Shown piece after piece: positions 33,304 to 43,395 of a stretch of DNA of 64,000 nt. A program made the translations under genes and the position numbers. Where the stretch lies: contig NZ_LT607412.1 in the NCBI RefSeq assembly GCF_900091455.1, positions 124,001 through 188,000 of the forward strand. The letters are read 5' to 3'. The notes beneath the pieces are model-generated. The model did no database searches. It saw nothing but the letters and a program-made list of their open reading frames with translations, and was not told the DNA's origin. Each line of letters opens with the position of its first letter. Within the stretch, counting starts at the first letter, position 1. Origin of the DNA: Micromonospora coriariae. GTDB lineage: Bacteria > Actinomycetota > Actinomycetes > Mycobacteriales > Micromonosporaceae.

Positions 33304-36258
33304 TCACGACGGGTCGTCGAGGGAGTCCTCTTCTGCGAACACTCCGGCCTCTACCGCCTTGACCGCGAGCGCGGTCCGGGAGGTCACCTTCAACTTGCGC
33401 ATCGCCGCACGCAGCTGCTGATCCACCGTGGCCGGCGACTTGGCCAGGATCCGGCTGATCTCCCGGTTCGTCTTGCCGGCGACAACCAGCTGGACCACGT
33501 CGAGCTCTCGCGGTGAGAGCTGGTCGCCGTACCCTCGTCGGCCGCCGCGCCACAGTCGCGGAACCTCGGCGCCGTGTTCGCGAAGCCGCTGTGCGACACG
33601 GTCCGCGTCGCCGCGGGCTCCGAGCCTGAACAACTGCTCGTACTGTGCGGCCAGCAGCTCTCGGCCTTGTTCGATCTGGCCTTGCGCGATGAGCGCCTCG
33701 GCTTGACGCTCGCGGGCGAGCATGGCGTCGTAGGGGCGCGGCAACGCGCTCCAGGCGCCCGCCGCCCGACCGTATGCCGTCGCCGCGCGGGCGTGGTCTC
33801 CGGCCGCGGCCGCCAGCAGGGCACGGCACACGGTGAGGGCGGCGCGCGGCGCAGGCGCCGTACGGCCACGCAGCCCTCTGGCGAACTGGTCGCCCAGGCG
33901 TGTCGCGGTCTTGAGGTCGCCCGCGGCGAGGTGCGCCTCGATCCGGGCGGGGACGAGGTCCGTCGCCCAGACCCAGATGCCTTTTCTCCGGACGGTGTCC
34001 ATCGGCTCGTTCGTGATCTGCAGCGCCCGGCTGCTGTTTCCGTCCGTCAGCCACAGTCTGGCCAGCGCGGCGGCGGCCTCCATCGTGTCGTCGGCCGCGC
34101 CGAGACGGGCAGACTCCTCAAGGACCAGCCGGAACTGCTCCTCCGCGGCGCGCCGCCGTCCGGCCGCGGCTGCCAGCCGGGCCGCGAGGCGAATGCTGCC
34201 GAGGTAGTGCGCCGGCCGGTCCCGGTCGGCATCGGCCAGTGCCGCGCTTCGCTCCGCGAGACCCTCCCACCGGCCGGTGAGCCACGCCAGGTTGGCCTGC
34301 TCGAGTCGGACGTTGTGGTACAACCGGGACGCCTGCTCGGCCTCGGCAAGGCGCATGGCCACGGCGAGGTGTTTGTCCGCGTCGGCGTACCGACCCCAGA
34401 TCAGTGCGCCGGTCCCGACATTTGCGTGGATGCGGGCCACGTCGAGACGCTCCGCCGAGGTCGCGCCGTCGATGGGCAGGCCGGCGACGACGTCCCAGGC
34501 CTCCTCTTCGCCGAGCATCAGCAACGCCGCGGCTCGGTTGCCGGCCAGGTTCAGCCGCTCCGCCGGAGAATCGAACTCGGCGGTGAGCTCCGCGGCGCGG
34601 TCCAGCCAACGCCGATGGGTCGACGCCGGCCACGGCCCCGCATAGGCCCATCCCAGATAGGTCATTGCCCGGGCCGCCTCGACCGGGTCATGGTCGAGGT
34701 TGGCCACCGCCTGCTCGAGCTCGGCGAGTGCGGCCTGCGCCTCACCCCCGGTGATCAGGAGCCGACCCAGGGGGTTGCGGATCTCGGCCTGCTGGCGGGC
34801 GGAGAGACCGGGGGTCTCCAGCACCGAGCGCAAGGTACGGATCACGCGGTGGTGGACCTCGTCGACCGGTTCACGGCGGCCCAGTGCGGCAACTCCGGCG
34901 ATGCGCGCGACCCGTGCCCGATCCGTCGGCGCCAACACAGCCTCCGACAACAGATCGACCAGCAGGTCGACCGCCTTGGTGTGATCACCCGAGGCCATGG
35001 CCAACTCGGCACCCTGCTCGGCGTACCGCGCCCAGGACTGCGTCTCGCCCGCCTCACGGAAATGGTGGGCAAGGCGTGCGACAGGCGGCGGATGGACGTC
35101 CTCCAAGGCCCGGCCGGCCAGCAGGTGGAAGTGTCTGCGGTCGGTCAACGGGATCGCTTCGTAGACAGCCGTGGCGGCCAGCACATGCCGGAACCGCCAC
35201 TGGCCGCGGTCGTCTGCGTCCAGGACGCCGGCGTTGGCCGCCTCCGCGATGGCGCCTCGACACGCAGCGGGTGACAGACCGGCGGTCACCGCGATCGTGG
35301 CCACCGATGACCGCTCAGCCAACGTGGCTGCGGCTCGCAACACCTGCTGCGCCGTCGGCGACAGACGGCCCACCCGCTCCCGGGTGGAGTCGCGCACCGT
35401 TGGCGGCACCTGTAGCTCGCGCAGCTTCAGCCGGACCCACTGCCCGTCGCGGAAGACGAGGTCGGCACGGTCGCACATGAGGCGAACCGACTCCTCCAGC
35501 GCCAGAGGAATGCCACCGGTGCGCTCGTGCATGAACGTCGTGAACTCCTGCGATATCGGGTTGCCGTCCAGCATCGAGGACACCAGCGCTGCCGTGTCGT
35601 CGGGTCGCATCGGCGCCAGGGCGATCCTCAGCTGGGTCACGCCGGCGGGCAACCGGGACGTCAGCCGCAGCAACAGCGATCCGACGTCCACCTCCTCCGG
35701 CCGATAGGAGATCACGAGGCTCGGCCCGTCCGACTGCTGTCGGGAGGCGACGAACAGCAGGAACTCCAAGGTCACCTCGTCGGCCCAGTGAGCGTCCTCG
35801 AGCACGAGAACGTCGACACGCAGAGCCCGCAGCAGCTCGTCCAGGGCGCGGAACAGGCGATGCCGTGCCGCCTTCGCATCGTCCAAGGGCGGCAGTGCAG
35901 GCGGCAGGTCCGAGGACCACTCAGGGAACAGGGGCCGTAACGCACCCGCAAGCTCGGTGAGCCGCAATCGCGACACCGGGCGGTCGATCCCACCGAACGC
36001 GTCGACGACCGGCCCCAACGTCAGCGACTCGCGAAGCGGTGGGCACACCGAGACCAAGGCGGTGCGCTGGTCCGGCGCGGCCAGCCACTCTCGCAGCAGC
36101 CGGCTCTTCCCGATCCCCGCCTCGCCCTCCACCAGAACGATCGCCGGTGGCCGGGCCAAGGCGACCCGGAGCGCCGCCATCTCCCGATCACGACCCACGA
36201 AATGCGGCGTAGAGACCGTCGGTGAGGTCCCGTCGTCCTCGGGCGAGGGGTCGAGCAT
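33304..36258 (-). CDS. Large LuxR-family regulator with N-terminal AAA/STAND ATPase
   Basis: The 984-residue protein has FVGRDREMAALRVAL, then Walker A GEAGIGKS (45-52) and Walker B VLVLEDAHWAD, the LAL/MalT-like STAND layout. A long helical-repeat middle (TPR-like) follows. The C-terminal LuxR helix-turn-helix is LSPRELDVVQLVVAGKTNRE and following SRILAKSPATVDQQLRAAMRKL. Such regulators usually activate nearby secreted-enzyme or secondary-metabolite genes. It lies on the same strand downstream of the subtilisin's start region (247 bases apart) and divergent to the HAD gene, so it may control the subtilisin; that is inference. Confidence 0.9.
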   Translation of the reverse strand: MLDPSPEDDGTSPTVSTPHFVGRDREMAALRVALARPPAIVLVEGEAGIGKSRLLREWLAAPDQRTALVSVCPPLRESLTLGPVVDAFGGIDRPVSRLRLTELAGALRPLFPEWSSDLPPALPPLDDAKAARHRLFRALDELLRALRVDVLVLEDAHWADEVTLEFLLFVASRQQSDGPSLVISYRPEEVDVGSLLLRLTSRLPAGVTQLRIALAPMRPDDTAALVSSMLDGNPISQEFTTFMHERTGGIPLALEESVRLMCDRADLVFRDGQWVRLKLRELQVPPTVRDSTRERVGRLSPTAQQVLRAAATLAERSSVATIAVTAGLSPAACRGAIAEAANAGVLDADDRGQWRFRHVLAATAVYEAIPLTDRRHFHLLAGRALEDVHPPPVARLAHHFREAGETQSWARYAEQGAELAMASGDHTKAVDLLVDLLSEAVLAPTDRARVARIAGVAALGRREPVDEVHHRVIRTLRSVLETPGLSARQQAEIRNPLGRLLITGGEAQAALAELEQAVANLDHDPVEAARAMTYLGWAYAGPWPASTHRRWLDRAAELTAEFDSPAERLNLAGNRAAALLMLGEEEAWDVVAGLPIDGATSAERLDVARIHANVGTGALIWGRYADADKHLAVAMRLAEAEQASRLYHNVRLEQANLAWLTGRWEGLAERSAALADADRDRPAHYLGSIRLAARLAAAAGRRRAAEEQFRLVLEESARLGAADDTMEAAAALARLWLTDGNSSRALQITNEPMDTVRRKGIWVWATDLVPARIEAHLAAGDLKTATRLGDQFARGLRGRTAPAPRAALTVCRALLAAAAGDHARAATAYGRAAGAWSALPRPYDAMLARERQAEALIAQGQIEQGRELLAAQYEQLFRLGARGDADRVAQRLREHGAEVPRLWRGGRRGYGDQLSPRELDVVQLVVAGKTNREISRILAKSPATVDQQLRAAMRKLKVTSRTALAVKAVEAGVFAEEDSLDDPS

Positions 36259-36602
36259 GCGTGATGATCTCGCTTTTCGATGCTCGGGCGCAACTACCCG
36301 CCCTGTGGGATCCTCACTGTCGTCGGGTCTCCGGCGAGTTCGCGATACGGCGGATCGCCGCGATCTGGTGGAGCCATTAGCTCAACCGGATGATCTTGAC
36401 GACGCCGCCGGTCTTCGCAGCCTGGCCGAGAACTACGTGGGCGTGCCCCTCGACTGATCTCGTGCCGCCGGGTCAACGACGGCCGGACGCAGGTCTGGCG
36501 TAGGTCTCTCGATGACCGCAGGGCGAGGACCTCGGACGGGGCCCCGCTCCCCGTACACTCGGCTCATGCCGAACCGCCTGCGGCACCGGATCCGGTAGAC
36601 CG
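36259..36602. other. Divergent region between LuxR-type and HAD genes
   Basis: This is a promoter-bearing gap of 344 bases. One rightward frame ends with DDAAGLRSLAENYVGVPLD before a stop at 36457, which looks like the tail of a lost protein. No clear operator is seen. Confidence 0.35.
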
Positions 36603-37301
36603 ATGAGGGCGCCTCCCGCCGACACCGTCATCTTCGATCTCGACGGCGTACTGCTGCGTGGGGACGCATTCGGGCTTTTCATGCGACGCGTTGCCTTCGC
36701 GGGTGCTCGACTGCCGCTCGCCGTCGTCCTGCTCATTCTCCTCGCACCCATCGTCGCCATTCCCGCTTGTCGTCCGCGAGCGGCGCGGTGGATGAGCCGG
36801 ATCGGCTTGTTGGGCCGAAGCGCGGAACAGTTGCGGGCGGAACTCGGGCGTTTCGGCGCGGACCTCGGTGAAGAGCCAGAGCGGATCATCGCGCCCGGCC
36901 TGCGGGTGGTCCGTGCCCACCTCGCCGTGGGCGACCGGGTCGTCGTGGTCACCGCGTGCGAGCACACCTTGGCGCGCGCGGTGCTCGACGCGATCGGCCT
37001 CGCCGAGGTCGAGCTCGTGGCCTCGCACATCCACGGGCCGAAGCTGATTGTGCACAACTACGGGGCGACCAAGATGGTGCAGCTCGCCGCCCAGGGGGTG
37101 ACGCCACCCTGGCGGGTGGCCTACAGCGACTCGCTGTCGGATCTGCCCATCCTTGGCGCCGCGGAGCAGGCAGTTCTGGTCAACGCGAACGCGCGTCAGG
37201 TCGCCAGGGCGCGGCGGCTACTCGGTGCCCGGCTGACCACTGTCACCTGGACGGGTGGCCACCTCTCCCGAGAGGAGAAGGCATCGGGACCGGTCAGTTG
37301 A
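36603..37301 (+). CDS. HAD-superfamily phosphatase (HAD-IB / SerB-like)
   Basis: The 232-residue product has the nucleophile motif FDLDGVLL (Asp12, Asp14), a hydrophobic stretch LPLAVVLLILLAPIVAIPA that may touch the membrane, VVVVTACEHTLARAVLDA (motif II) and YSDSLSDLPIL (motif III/IV). This is the layout of phosphoserine phosphatase-like HAD-IB hydrolases of actinobacteria. The ATG is the first in-frame start after a plausible purine-rich site. The substrate could be a small phosphate ester or a membrane lipid phosphate. Confidence 0.8.
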   Translation: MRAPPADTVIFDLDGVLLRGDAFGLFMRRVAFAGARLPLAVVLLILLAPIVAIPACRPRAARWMSRIGLLGRSAEQLRAELGRFGADLGEEPERIIAPGLRVVRAHLAVGDRVVVVTACEHTLARAVLDAIGLAEVELVASHIHGPKLIVHNYGATKMVQLAAQGVTPPWRVAYSDSLSDLPILGAAEQAVLVNANARQVARARRLLGARLTTVTWTGGHLSREEKASGPVS

Positions 37302-37673
37302 CGACGGTGTTCCCCGCCGACGTCGCGATACCCGATGCAGGCGGGCCCGAGGAGCCTCTCCGGGCAGGTCGGCGGCCACACCCAGCATTCAAGCTCCTTC
37401 TTGGCGGCCTGCGCGTACATGTGCACGTAGTCCTCGCCGGACAGGGCCTGGAGTCGTCGCGTGATCTCATCGGGCGGGGCGCACGAGGCGACGCCGGACG
37501 GGAGGCCCCGAAACGGGGCCGGGCCGGTCGCGTACCGACGGCCACCCTGGGCTTCCCCATCTAGCACATGATCGTTCGACGCACGCGACAACCATCGGCC
37601 AGATCGCTCAGCTTGACGGCTCCCCCGTCTGCCGGTAAAGCCGGTGGGTTTGCGGTGTGGCCCACCTCGACGG
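37302..37673. other. Stretch with a possible leftward gene fragment
   Basis: On the minus strand around 37310-37480 one frame reads DEITRRLQALSGEDYVHMYA and AAKKELECWVWPPTCP, which looks like real protein, but no start, ribosome site or family is apparent. I treat it as a probable remnant. Confidence 0.3.
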
Positions 37674-38141
37674 ATGGTGGACAAAGTGAGCCGATTCGAC
37701 AACATTGACGCCCTCCTCGAGCGCGCCGGCCAGCCGCTCGGCACAACCGGATGGCACCTCGTCGACCAGGCCCGGATCAACGCGTTCGCCGACGCCACCG
37801 GCGACCACCAGTGGATACACGTCGATGAGGAGCGGGCGGCGGCGGAGAGTCCGTTCCAGACGACAATTGCCCATGGCATGCTCACGCTCTCCCTCTGCGC
37901 CACCTTTCTGTCCGAACTGGTCAAGGTCGACGACGTCCGCCTGGTCATCAACGCGGGGCTGAACAAGGTGCGCCTGCGCGCTCCGGTTCCGGTCGGCTCA
38001 CGGGTGCGCGGCGTCGCGACCCTCCTGGAGACCCGCCGGATGGCTGCCGGAGCCCGGGTAGTCGTGCAGATGCGAGTGGAGATCGAAGGCGAGCTCAAAC
38101 CGGCCTCTGTCGCCGATTGGGTCCTGGTGTTCCATGAGTGA
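37674..38141 (+). CDS. MaoC-like (R)-hydratase
   Basis: The 155-residue hot-dog fold protein carries the MaoC active-site strip FADATGDHQWIHVD (Asp and His dyad) and the following AHGMLTLSL. Single-domain MaoC proteins hydrate enoyl-CoA, including itaconyl- or mesaconyl-CoA-type substrates. The ATG start gives MVDKVSRFDN; an internal GTG at 37686 preceded by GGTGG is an alternative. It is not part of the catabolic operons at 1-22 kb, though such a hydratase would complement them. Confidence 0.85.
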   Translation: MVDKVSRFDNIDALLERAGQPLGTTGWHLVDQARINAFADATGDHQWIHVDEERAAAESPFQTTIAHGMLTLSLCATFLSELVKVDDVRLVINAGLNKVRLRAPVPVGSRVRGVATLLETRRMAAGARVVVQMRVEIEGELKPASVADWVLVFHE

Positions 38142-38247
38142 TCACCGCGCCACTGCGCCCTGCGTCTCACGCGAGGTACGCGGATCGGCCGCCGTACTCG
38201 GTGATGGACCGGCCAGACACCGGCAACCTGGACGTACGATCCGGCGC

Positions 38248-38730
38248 ATGGACGTGCCACGGGTTCGCCTACTTGCCTGCCTTGTCCTGCCGCTCCTGGC
38301 GGCCTGCGGCGTCGAGCCGTCCGGCCCGGTGGCGGCCGCACCGGTGACGTACAGCTGCTGTGAGGCCCTCGACGTCGACAGGCTGTACCAGCCTGGTCAG
38401 ACCATGGCTGTGCACTGGACCGTCGAATCCTCGGACGACTCGGGCGCAACCCCGCCCCGCGTCGAGTTGACCGCACGCCTGACCGGTCCATTCGCCACCG
38501 CGGGTGACCTCAAGGCCGCGACAGAACGCACCCAACCCGTTCCGGGGCTGGTCACCTTCGCCGCCGCACCGGTGCGACCATCCGGCACTCCCGGTGAGCG
38601 ACCCGTCAGCACGATAATGATCGGCCTTGAGGCGAAGCCGGGGTATTACAACCTGGTCACCTCCATGGTCGGCGACGGTAACGCCGCGAGCGGCGGGGGA
38701 AGCGTCGTCCGGGTAGTGCCCAAGTCCTGA
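38248..38730 (+). CDS. Putative lipoprotein (hypothetical)
   Basis: The 160-residue precursor has basic MDVPRVRL, a hydrophobic core and lipobox LLAAC. The mature part contains a Cys-Cys pair (TYSCCEALDVDRLYQPGQ) and a beta-rich body with HWTVESSDDSG and RVELTARLTGPFATAGD. It ends with a Gly-Ser-rich stretch. Probably anchored to the outer face of the membrane. I do not recognise the family. Start chosen because it gives a complete signal peptide. Confidence 0.65.
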   Translation: MDVPRVRLLACLVLPLLAACGVEPSGPVAAAPVTYSCCEALDVDRLYQPGQTMAVHWTVESSDDSGATPPRVELTARLTGPFATAGDLKAATERTQPVPGLVTFAAAPVRPSGTPGERPVSTIMIGLEAKPGYYNLVTSMVGDGNAASGGGSVVRVVPKS

Positions 38731-39021
38731 GCGTCGGGGCACGCGTCCCCTTGGGCGTCAGCGCGAATGGCTATACGACCTGCTGGCGTTGACCCTCTGA
38801 TCCCTTGATGGGCGTGCGTCGCCGAGCGCTGACGGCACTGCATTGGGAAGCGGAGGGGGCACAGTGCTTACAGGATGCTGAGAGCACCGCCTTCGGTCTT
38901 CACATCACCGTCGCGGTCGCCTGGCAACGTGCGACGGCAGGAGATTGGACCGCGTACACCGCAGACGTCAGCCGCAGCAGCGGCCCGTCAAGCTGACAAA
39001 GATGCTCGATCTACTACGCCG

Positions 39022-39691
39022 ATGCCGCTAATGCTGGTGCATCTCGACAACACTTTGATCGACCGAGATGCGGCCTTCCGGGCCGCCGTCGCCGCGTTTC
39101 TGGCCGAACACGGCTTAGCCGACACCGACCTCGCCTGGATCATGCGCCTGGACGCCAGCGGTTACACCGCTCGCGACGCGGTTGCATCAGCTATGGCGGA
39201 CCGATTTGAAGACCTCGTGCCCCAGACACGATTCGCACCCTGCTCGACAACGGGGCAGCCGACCGCGTGGTGCTGGAGAGCGCGTGCGAGGAAGCGCTGA
39301 TGTCGGCGCGGGCACATGGATGGACCTGCATGATCGTCACCAATGGCCGCACATCGCAGCAGGAAGCCAAGATCCGCAACACCGGCCTTGACCGGCTGGT
39401 ACACGGATGGGTCGTCTCCGAGACGATCGGCCACAGGAAGCCCGCCCCGGAGATCTTCCATGCGGCCGCCGAGATCGCCAGGTCCCTTTGCCGGATGCGT
39501 GGGCCATCGGCGACTCGCCCCGAGCCGACATCGCGGGAGCAGTAACTTTGGGGCTTCGAAGCATGTGGGTTTCGAACAATCGGACGTGGAGCCAAGCCGC
39601 CTACGAACCCACCGACGTCGCCGGCGACGTCGCCTCCGCCATCCATCGGGTCCTCCGACCGGCGCCACCGACCGGAGACGCTGGGATCTGA
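39022..39691 (+). pseudogene. HAD-superfamily hydrolase broken by two frameshifts
   Basis: Three successive frames together give one HAD protein. Frame A (from ATG 39022) has LVHLDNTLIDRDAAFRAAV, frame B (from ~39260) has MIVTNGRTSQQEAKIRNTG and GHRKPAPEIFHAAA, and frame C (from ~39490) has WAIGDSPRADIAGAVTLG. The shifts fall near 39230 and 39490. The nucleophile motif also reads HLDNT instead of DLDNT, so the catalytic Asp is His. I take it as a pseudogene; two sequencing errors are the alternative but would not explain the lost nucleophile. Confidence 0.72.
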
Positions 39692-40021
39692 TGTCGCGAA
39701 ACTGCCGAGGCGATACAACGCACCCGAGCCGGAGGCGGCTGTTCCTTCCCGGCGAGCGGGCGGATCAGCGCACCAGCGCTTATGCGGGCAGGCATTCGGA
39801 CAGTTCCAGCGGTGATGGCAGCGCCGGCATGACTCACTCCGGACGATCAAAAAGGCGTAGGAACCTCGATGATCATCTGATCCGGTCCTGCCGGCCCTGC
39901 CACCACCAGCACTGGCGCGCCTACACCAACCACATCAGGCTGGGCACCGTTACGACTTTGCCGGGGCCCTGCACCGCGCATGCCCTCTCGTGCGCGGTGC
40001 AGGACCTCCGGTTCACAGGCG
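39692..40021. other. Stretch between broken HAD gene and peptidase gene
   Basis: No gene is seen. It ends with the hairpin at 39968-40003 that belongs to the leftward peptidase gene. Confidence 0.4.
39968..40003. terminator. Strong hairpin after the peptidase gene
   Basis: CCTGCACCGCGCA and TGCGCGGTGCAGG form a perfect 13-base stem with a 10-base loop, 18 bases past the stop of the leftward peptidase gene. A likely intrinsic terminator without U-run. Confidence 0.7.
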
Positions 40022-42955
40022 TCACACGATGGAGATCGACCGCACCTGGGTGTTGCCCTTGGTTTCGACGTATACCTTGTGATCGCCGACGGTGTAGGTG
40101 CCAGCAGCGTTGTTGTCGATGGTGAACGTGGCCGTCACAGGAGACTCGCTGCCATCGATGTGAGTCTGCTTCACCGTGATGGTCAACTCGTTCTTGTTGC
40201 CCTGCAACTTCTTCACCACCGCCGATGGCTTCGCATCGATGACCGCGTTGGCGACTGTCACGTAGACCGCGTTGGGTGAAGAGAACTCCGCGTTCTTCTG
40301 CCCATCACCGAAGGTGAAGAAGCCCCGTTGTTCGATGGCCCCGCGCCCGGGGAACGGATCGGGGTTTGAAGCCAGGTACGTCGGGTTCACCGTGTACAGG
40401 TCCGTCTTGGAATCCGCGAGGATGCCGTGCACCCCGGTGTACGGGGCATCGGTGATCGCGAGGTTGACCGACAGGTAGATAGCGTTGGGGTTGTTGGCCG
40501 AGATGCGCGAGGAGAAGTACTTGTCCGCACTCTGCCCCGCAGGAACGGCCAGCGGCACAACCTCGTCGCCGACGAGAATGTTGAACTGGAAGTCGCCGTA
40601 GCCGCCGGCGACGAACTTCGCCCAAGCCGCGTCCGACATGTGGTCGGGGCGCTCCACCTTGAACTCCAGACGCATCGGCGCCACGTACGTGTTGTTCAGG
40701 TACTCGGTGTCGGTCAGGGGCAGGTAGACCCCTCCTGGGGCGTGCCCCAGTGCGAAAGCCGACGCCGACGGGGCCGAGTTGCCGCGCCCGTTCCACATCG
40801 GGATGTTGAACGAGGTGGCGCCGAGCAGGGCCTGGCTGCCCAACTGGCTCGTGCCGACAGCGGCCGACGCATCCTTGTAGGTTCCGATCGTGACGTCGAG
40901 CAGGTCGAGGTCCGCCCGGTCGGCGTTCAGCCCCGGGATGCTTGCCGACATGAACTTGGCACCGGCGGGCCCGGAGTACCGGGCCATCTCCAGCATGCCA
41001 TCGGCCATCATTTTGGTCATCTGCACTGCCGAGTCGACCTTCATCCGCTCGTTGGCCGTGTGCCACCAGCGCTCGTTGCCCGGGATGACGGCGCCGAAGG
41101 CGGTCATCTTGTTGCGGAAGCTGCTGGCCAGGGTGCCACCGGTCGTGCCCTGCGGATAGACCACGTCCCTGAGGGAGTACGGATCCGCAAACTCTTCCGG
41201 ATTGCGGTTGATCGAGGCTTGGTAGCTCCCGAACTGAAGAGCCGTCAGCGGGTTGTCGTGAGTGACGTACAACCCGGCGCCGACGGGCGAGCCGAGGTTG
41301 CCGATGGTGAACCCCTTCGCCTGGAAGGCGTCAGTGACCGCCGCCGTTGCCTGGCCGGAGTCAGCCGCGGTGACGTGCATGCTGCGCACATACATCGGCA
41401 TGCTGAGGCTGCCGGAGGCGTCCGTGTAAAAGCTCGTCGGGGTCTCTGAATTGATGCCGCCCATGAGGGCGAAGGTCAGGTTCGGAGTGCCGTTGCTCGG
41501 GTTGCGCAACAGGCTCGCCGGGATGCCCATGTACTTGCCGATATAGGCTTCGCCTTCGACACCGTCGCGGAAGAACAGGTCGGCGATGCCGTCGGCGGCC
41601 TTCTTCAACTGCATGTCGGCGGCCGTGGCTCCCAACGCGCCGAGTCCCTTGGAGAGGAGGAACATTCCCCACACGATGGCGTTCTTGCCGTACTGCGGGG
41701 TCGGCATCTCCATCGCCACATCGGTGTTGATCTCCAGCGTGAGCGAGTCACCGGTGATCGTGGCCTGCACCTTCGGCGTGGTGCGGGGAGCAGCCGGAAG
41801 CCAACCCTTCGTGGTCGCGGCAGCGGTGATCGCCGACACGAACCGGTCGCGCTCGGCGGAGCCGGCGCCCGCCACGTCGAGGGTGAAGATGGCCCGCGAG
41901 GCGATCTGCGTGGTGCTGCCGTACGCGATGTCCTTGAGCGTCGGGTCGCCTTCGCGCCGGGTGACACCGGCTGTGGCATCCGTCAGCCGGAAGGCCTTGG
42001 TGCTGTCTGCGGACAAGCTCATCGACACCGACGGGGTCACCGATCCGGAGTTGCCGACAATGACCGGGAACCGCGAGTCGGAGGTGTAGCCCGCGATCGG
42101 GATCTCCTCGCGGTTGAGGTTCTTGTAGGCCCAGTTGTCGTAGAAGCTCGGGTTCGAGTTGTACGGGATGGACTGGAAGGTGGCGGTGTTCGTCGTCGAG
42201 GGGGTGCCGGGACCGCCGTCTTCGTAGATCCCCATGACGATGCGGATGCGTCGGTCGAGGGGCAACCCCGCCTCGAGCAGCGCCTTGGCCGCGAGCAGCG
42301 TCGCCAGCGTCGGGCCGCTGTCGTCCTGCAGGCCCGCCCCGTAGACCCAGCCGTCCTGGACATAGGGCGAGTGGTACGCACCAGGAGTGCCGAGGTTGCC
42401 ATCGGCGTCCCGCCAGCGCGCCAGCTGGGCTGGCGAAACCGAAGCCGTCGGCGAGTCGAGGTGGCTCAACGCCATGACCATCTCCGGGGCGTCCGGGTCA
42501 CCGATCTCGGCGTAGACGTACTTGTCGGGCTGGCGTTGCACGACCACCGGGAAACCCAGGTCGGTGGCCAGCTTGACCACCCAGGCGAGCTTGGCGACCT
42601 TGCGGTCGTACTCGTTCTGGTTGGCTTCGGTGTTGCTGACCGGGAAGGGGTACGCCGTCGCGGCCGTGCCGCCTCGCGAGATGGAGTCGTAACTCGACCC
42701 GTCCAGCATCGCCCCGATCAGACTGAGCGGGTCGTAGGTGCCGTCCCCCGCCCGCGCGCTGTTGACGCGCCCAGCCAACGCCTCGACTTCCGCGTGGATC
42801 GCGTCGCGCTCGGCGTCGGTCACCGACAGGTCGTAGGTGGCGCTCGGCTGGAAGCGCTCCTCGCCGACGCTGTTCGCGGACGCGTCCGCCGCTGCACCCA
42901 TGGACAGGAGCAATGACATGCCAAGCGTCATCGCAAGAGGTTTCTTCCGCAGCAC
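40022..42955 (-). CDS. Secreted M20-type (PepV/dipeptidase-like) metallopeptidase
   Basis: The 977-residue precursor has a signal peptide (LAMTLGMSLLLSMGAAADAS). The catalytic domain shows MALSHLDSP (His165, Asp167), GAGLQDDSGPTLATLLAAK (bridging Asp211) and MGIYEDGG (Glu245), the metal and base positions of M20 peptidases, and later RWWHTANERM. The remaining C-terminal ~450 residues are an uncharacterised beta-rich extension. At 977 residues it is far longer than PepV (~470). The GTG start is chosen from the GGGGGAGA site 7 bases upstream. Probably cleaves extracellular peptides. Confidence 0.82.
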   Translation of the reverse strand: MLRKKPLAMTLGMSLLLSMGAAADASANSVGEERFQPSATYDLSVTDAERDAIHAEVEALAGRVNSARAGDGTYDPLSLIGAMLDGSSYDSISRGGTAATAYPFPVSNTEANQNEYDRKVAKLAWVVKLATDLGFPVVVQRQPDKYVYAEIGDPDAPEMVMALSHLDSPTASVSPAQLARWRDADGNLGTPGAYHSPYVQDGWVYGAGLQDDSGPTLATLLAAKALLEAGLPLDRRIRIVMGIYEDGGPGTPSTTNTATFQSIPYNSNPSFYDNWAYKNLNREEIPIAGYTSDSRFPVIVGNSGSVTPSVSMSLSADSTKAFRLTDATAGVTRREGDPTLKDIAYGSTTQIASRAIFTLDVAGAGSAERDRFVSAITAAATTKGWLPAAPRTTPKVQATITGDSLTLEINTDVAMEMPTPQYGKNAIVWGMFLLSKGLGALGATAADMQLKKAADGIADLFFRDGVEGEAYIGKYMGIPASLLRNPSNGTPNLTFALMGGINSETPTSFYTDASGSLSMPMYVRSMHVTAADSGQATAAVTDAFQAKGFTIGNLGSPVGAGLYVTHDNPLTALQFGSYQASINRNPEEFADPYSLRDVVYPQGTTGGTLASSFRNKMTAFGAVIPGNERWWHTANERMKVDSAVQMTKMMADGMLEMARYSGPAGAKFMSASIPGLNADRADLDLLDVTIGTYKDASAAVGTSQLGSQALLGATSFNIPMWNGRGNSAPSASAFALGHAPGGVYLPLTDTEYLNNTYVAPMRLEFKVERPDHMSDAAWAKFVAGGYGDFQFNILVGDEVVPLAVPAGQSADKYFSSRISANNPNAIYLSVNLAITDAPYTGVHGILADSKTDLYTVNPTYLASNPDPFPGRGAIEQRGFFTFGDGQKNAEFSSPNAVYVTVANAVIDAKPSAVVKKLQGNKNELTITVKQTHIDGSESPVTATFTIDNNAAGTYTVGDHKVYVETKGNTQVRSISIV

Positions 42956-43395
42956 CGTGATCTCCCCCGAATGGTCAGACCTACAAAACATCGGATGAAT
43001 TTCGTTGTACGCGAGACACTTTCAGGCGTTTCGCAGCCTGTCAACGAACCTTTCCGGGTAACGGCTCGTAGCGCTGCGTGACCAGGTGGTGCGGCGCAAC
43101 TGTGTCCAAAGTGGAGGGCGATGAGCACGACGGACACGAACATCGATGCTTTTCGAGGGGGTTACCTGCGTGGCCCCCTCGATGTTTTCGGGGCTCACCT
43201 CATTCATCCATGAGCCTCAAGATCGAGGAGAGTCTGTTTCTTTTATGGCCCTACGAGTCGGGGGCCTCTCGACGCCTGCGCAAAGCAGGCAGCCACCGCG
43301 CGCCCCATTGCGCGGCCCGGTAGTCCACGTTGCGGGCCGACCGTCGCCAGACACATCCGCAGCCACCGATCGGCGTACCGCTGACCTCCGATATG
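42956..43395. other. Intergenic stretch with terminator-like hairpin
   Basis: This holds the promoter side of the peptidase gene, a hairpin at 43153-43182, and then sequence leading into the FtsX remnant. No intact gene is seen. Confidence 0.4.
43153..43182 (+). terminator. Hairpin with T-rich tail
   Basis: TCGAGGGGG and CCCCCTCGA make a 9-base stem around a 12-base loop, followed by TGTTTTC. This fits a rightward intrinsic terminator, although no intact rightward gene precedes it; it may be left from a lost gene. Confidence 0.4.
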
